From NCBI GenBank assembly GCA_946480685.1, contig CAMLLI010000305.1, positions 1-5,973 on the forward strand: a stretch of 5,973 nucleotides of DNA. The letters are read 5' to 3'. The DNA is from an uncultured Flammeovirgaceae bacterium (lineage in GTDB: Bacteria > Bacteroidota > Bacteroidia > Cytophagales > Cyclobacteriaceae). A program made the translations under genes and the position numbers. The notes below the pieces were generated by a model. It searched no databases. It was not told where the DNA came from and saw nothing but the letters and a program-made list of their open reading frames with translations. Every line of letters begins with the position of its first letter. Position 1 is the stretch's first letter. Positions 5,939 to 5,973 of this stretch are shown one piece after another.

Positions 5939-5973
5939 CTTGGTAAAGACCGGAGATTTACTTCGGTCTTTTT
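5909..5973 (+). repeat. 65-bp direct repeat, copy 2 (cut by window edge)
   Basis: Matches copy 1 at 5778-5842 in 64 of 65 bases. It reaches the last base of the window, so its true right end is unknown. The single change, T5918, breaks the closing pair of the T stem. Confidence 0.9.
5945..5973 (+). terminator. Second copy of the tRNA terminator
   Basis: The same 11-bp stem with loop ATTTA as at 5814-5840 recurs here (5945-5971), followed by Ts up to the window edge. It would end any transcript that reads through the first terminator into the tRNA-like copy. Confidence 0.85.

Noticed and set aside
5659..5946. A 95-codon plus-strand frame at the right end
   Set aside because: It runs through the tRNA-Arg gene, its terminator and the tRNA-like copy, so the frame is incidental.

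Overview
The window looks like a stretch of Bacteroidota chromosome, most likely a Chitinophagaceae-type member. The evidence is indirect but consistent. Promoters fit the Bacteroidota form (TTTG, 19 bp, TAnnTTTG), start codons mostly lack a clear Shine-Dalgarno sequence, there is a small signal-peptide outer-membrane beta-barrel protein of a Bacteroidota type, and AsnRS and sigma-54 proteins are divergently encoded. I see no CRISPR array, transposase, integrase or rRNA.

Layout: asnS (asparaginyl-tRNA synthetase) fills 103-1536 on the minus strand; the 102 bases downstream of its stop hold no convincing gene or terminator. A 290-bp divergent intergenic region (1537-1826) follows, with several short inverted and tandem repeats. 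Then come three plus-strand genes: rpoN (sigma-54, 1827-3284), a seven-helix membrane protein with a degenerate PAP2 phosphatase signature (3331-3954), and a PaaG-like enoyl-CoA hydratase/isomerase (4007-4801). A strong bidirectional hairpin (4805-4846) separates the last of these from a convergent minus-strand outer-membrane beta-barrel gene (4873-5613). Its promoter lies back to back with the promoter of a tRNA-Arg(ACG) gene (5734-5807), which is followed by a good intrinsic terminator.

The right edge is the least ordinary part. A second tRNA-like copy (5861-5938) shares a 65-bp segment with tRNA-Arg (64/65 identical), running from the variable loop through the terminator. Its 5' acceptor strand, D loop and anticodon arm differ, so it cannot fold as a normal tRNA. 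The repeat is cut by the window edge. The intact tRNA-Arg also shows a paired change at the usual G19-C56 tertiary contact (A19 and U56).

The genes do not form one pathway. They are housekeeping functions (translation, alternative transcription initiation) beside a CoA-ester enzyme and envelope proteins. I do not see a clear new multi-gene system. The observations most worth following are the chimeric tRNA-like repeat, the compensated tRNA tertiary pair, the divergent PAP2-like protein, and the repeats between asnS and rpoN.
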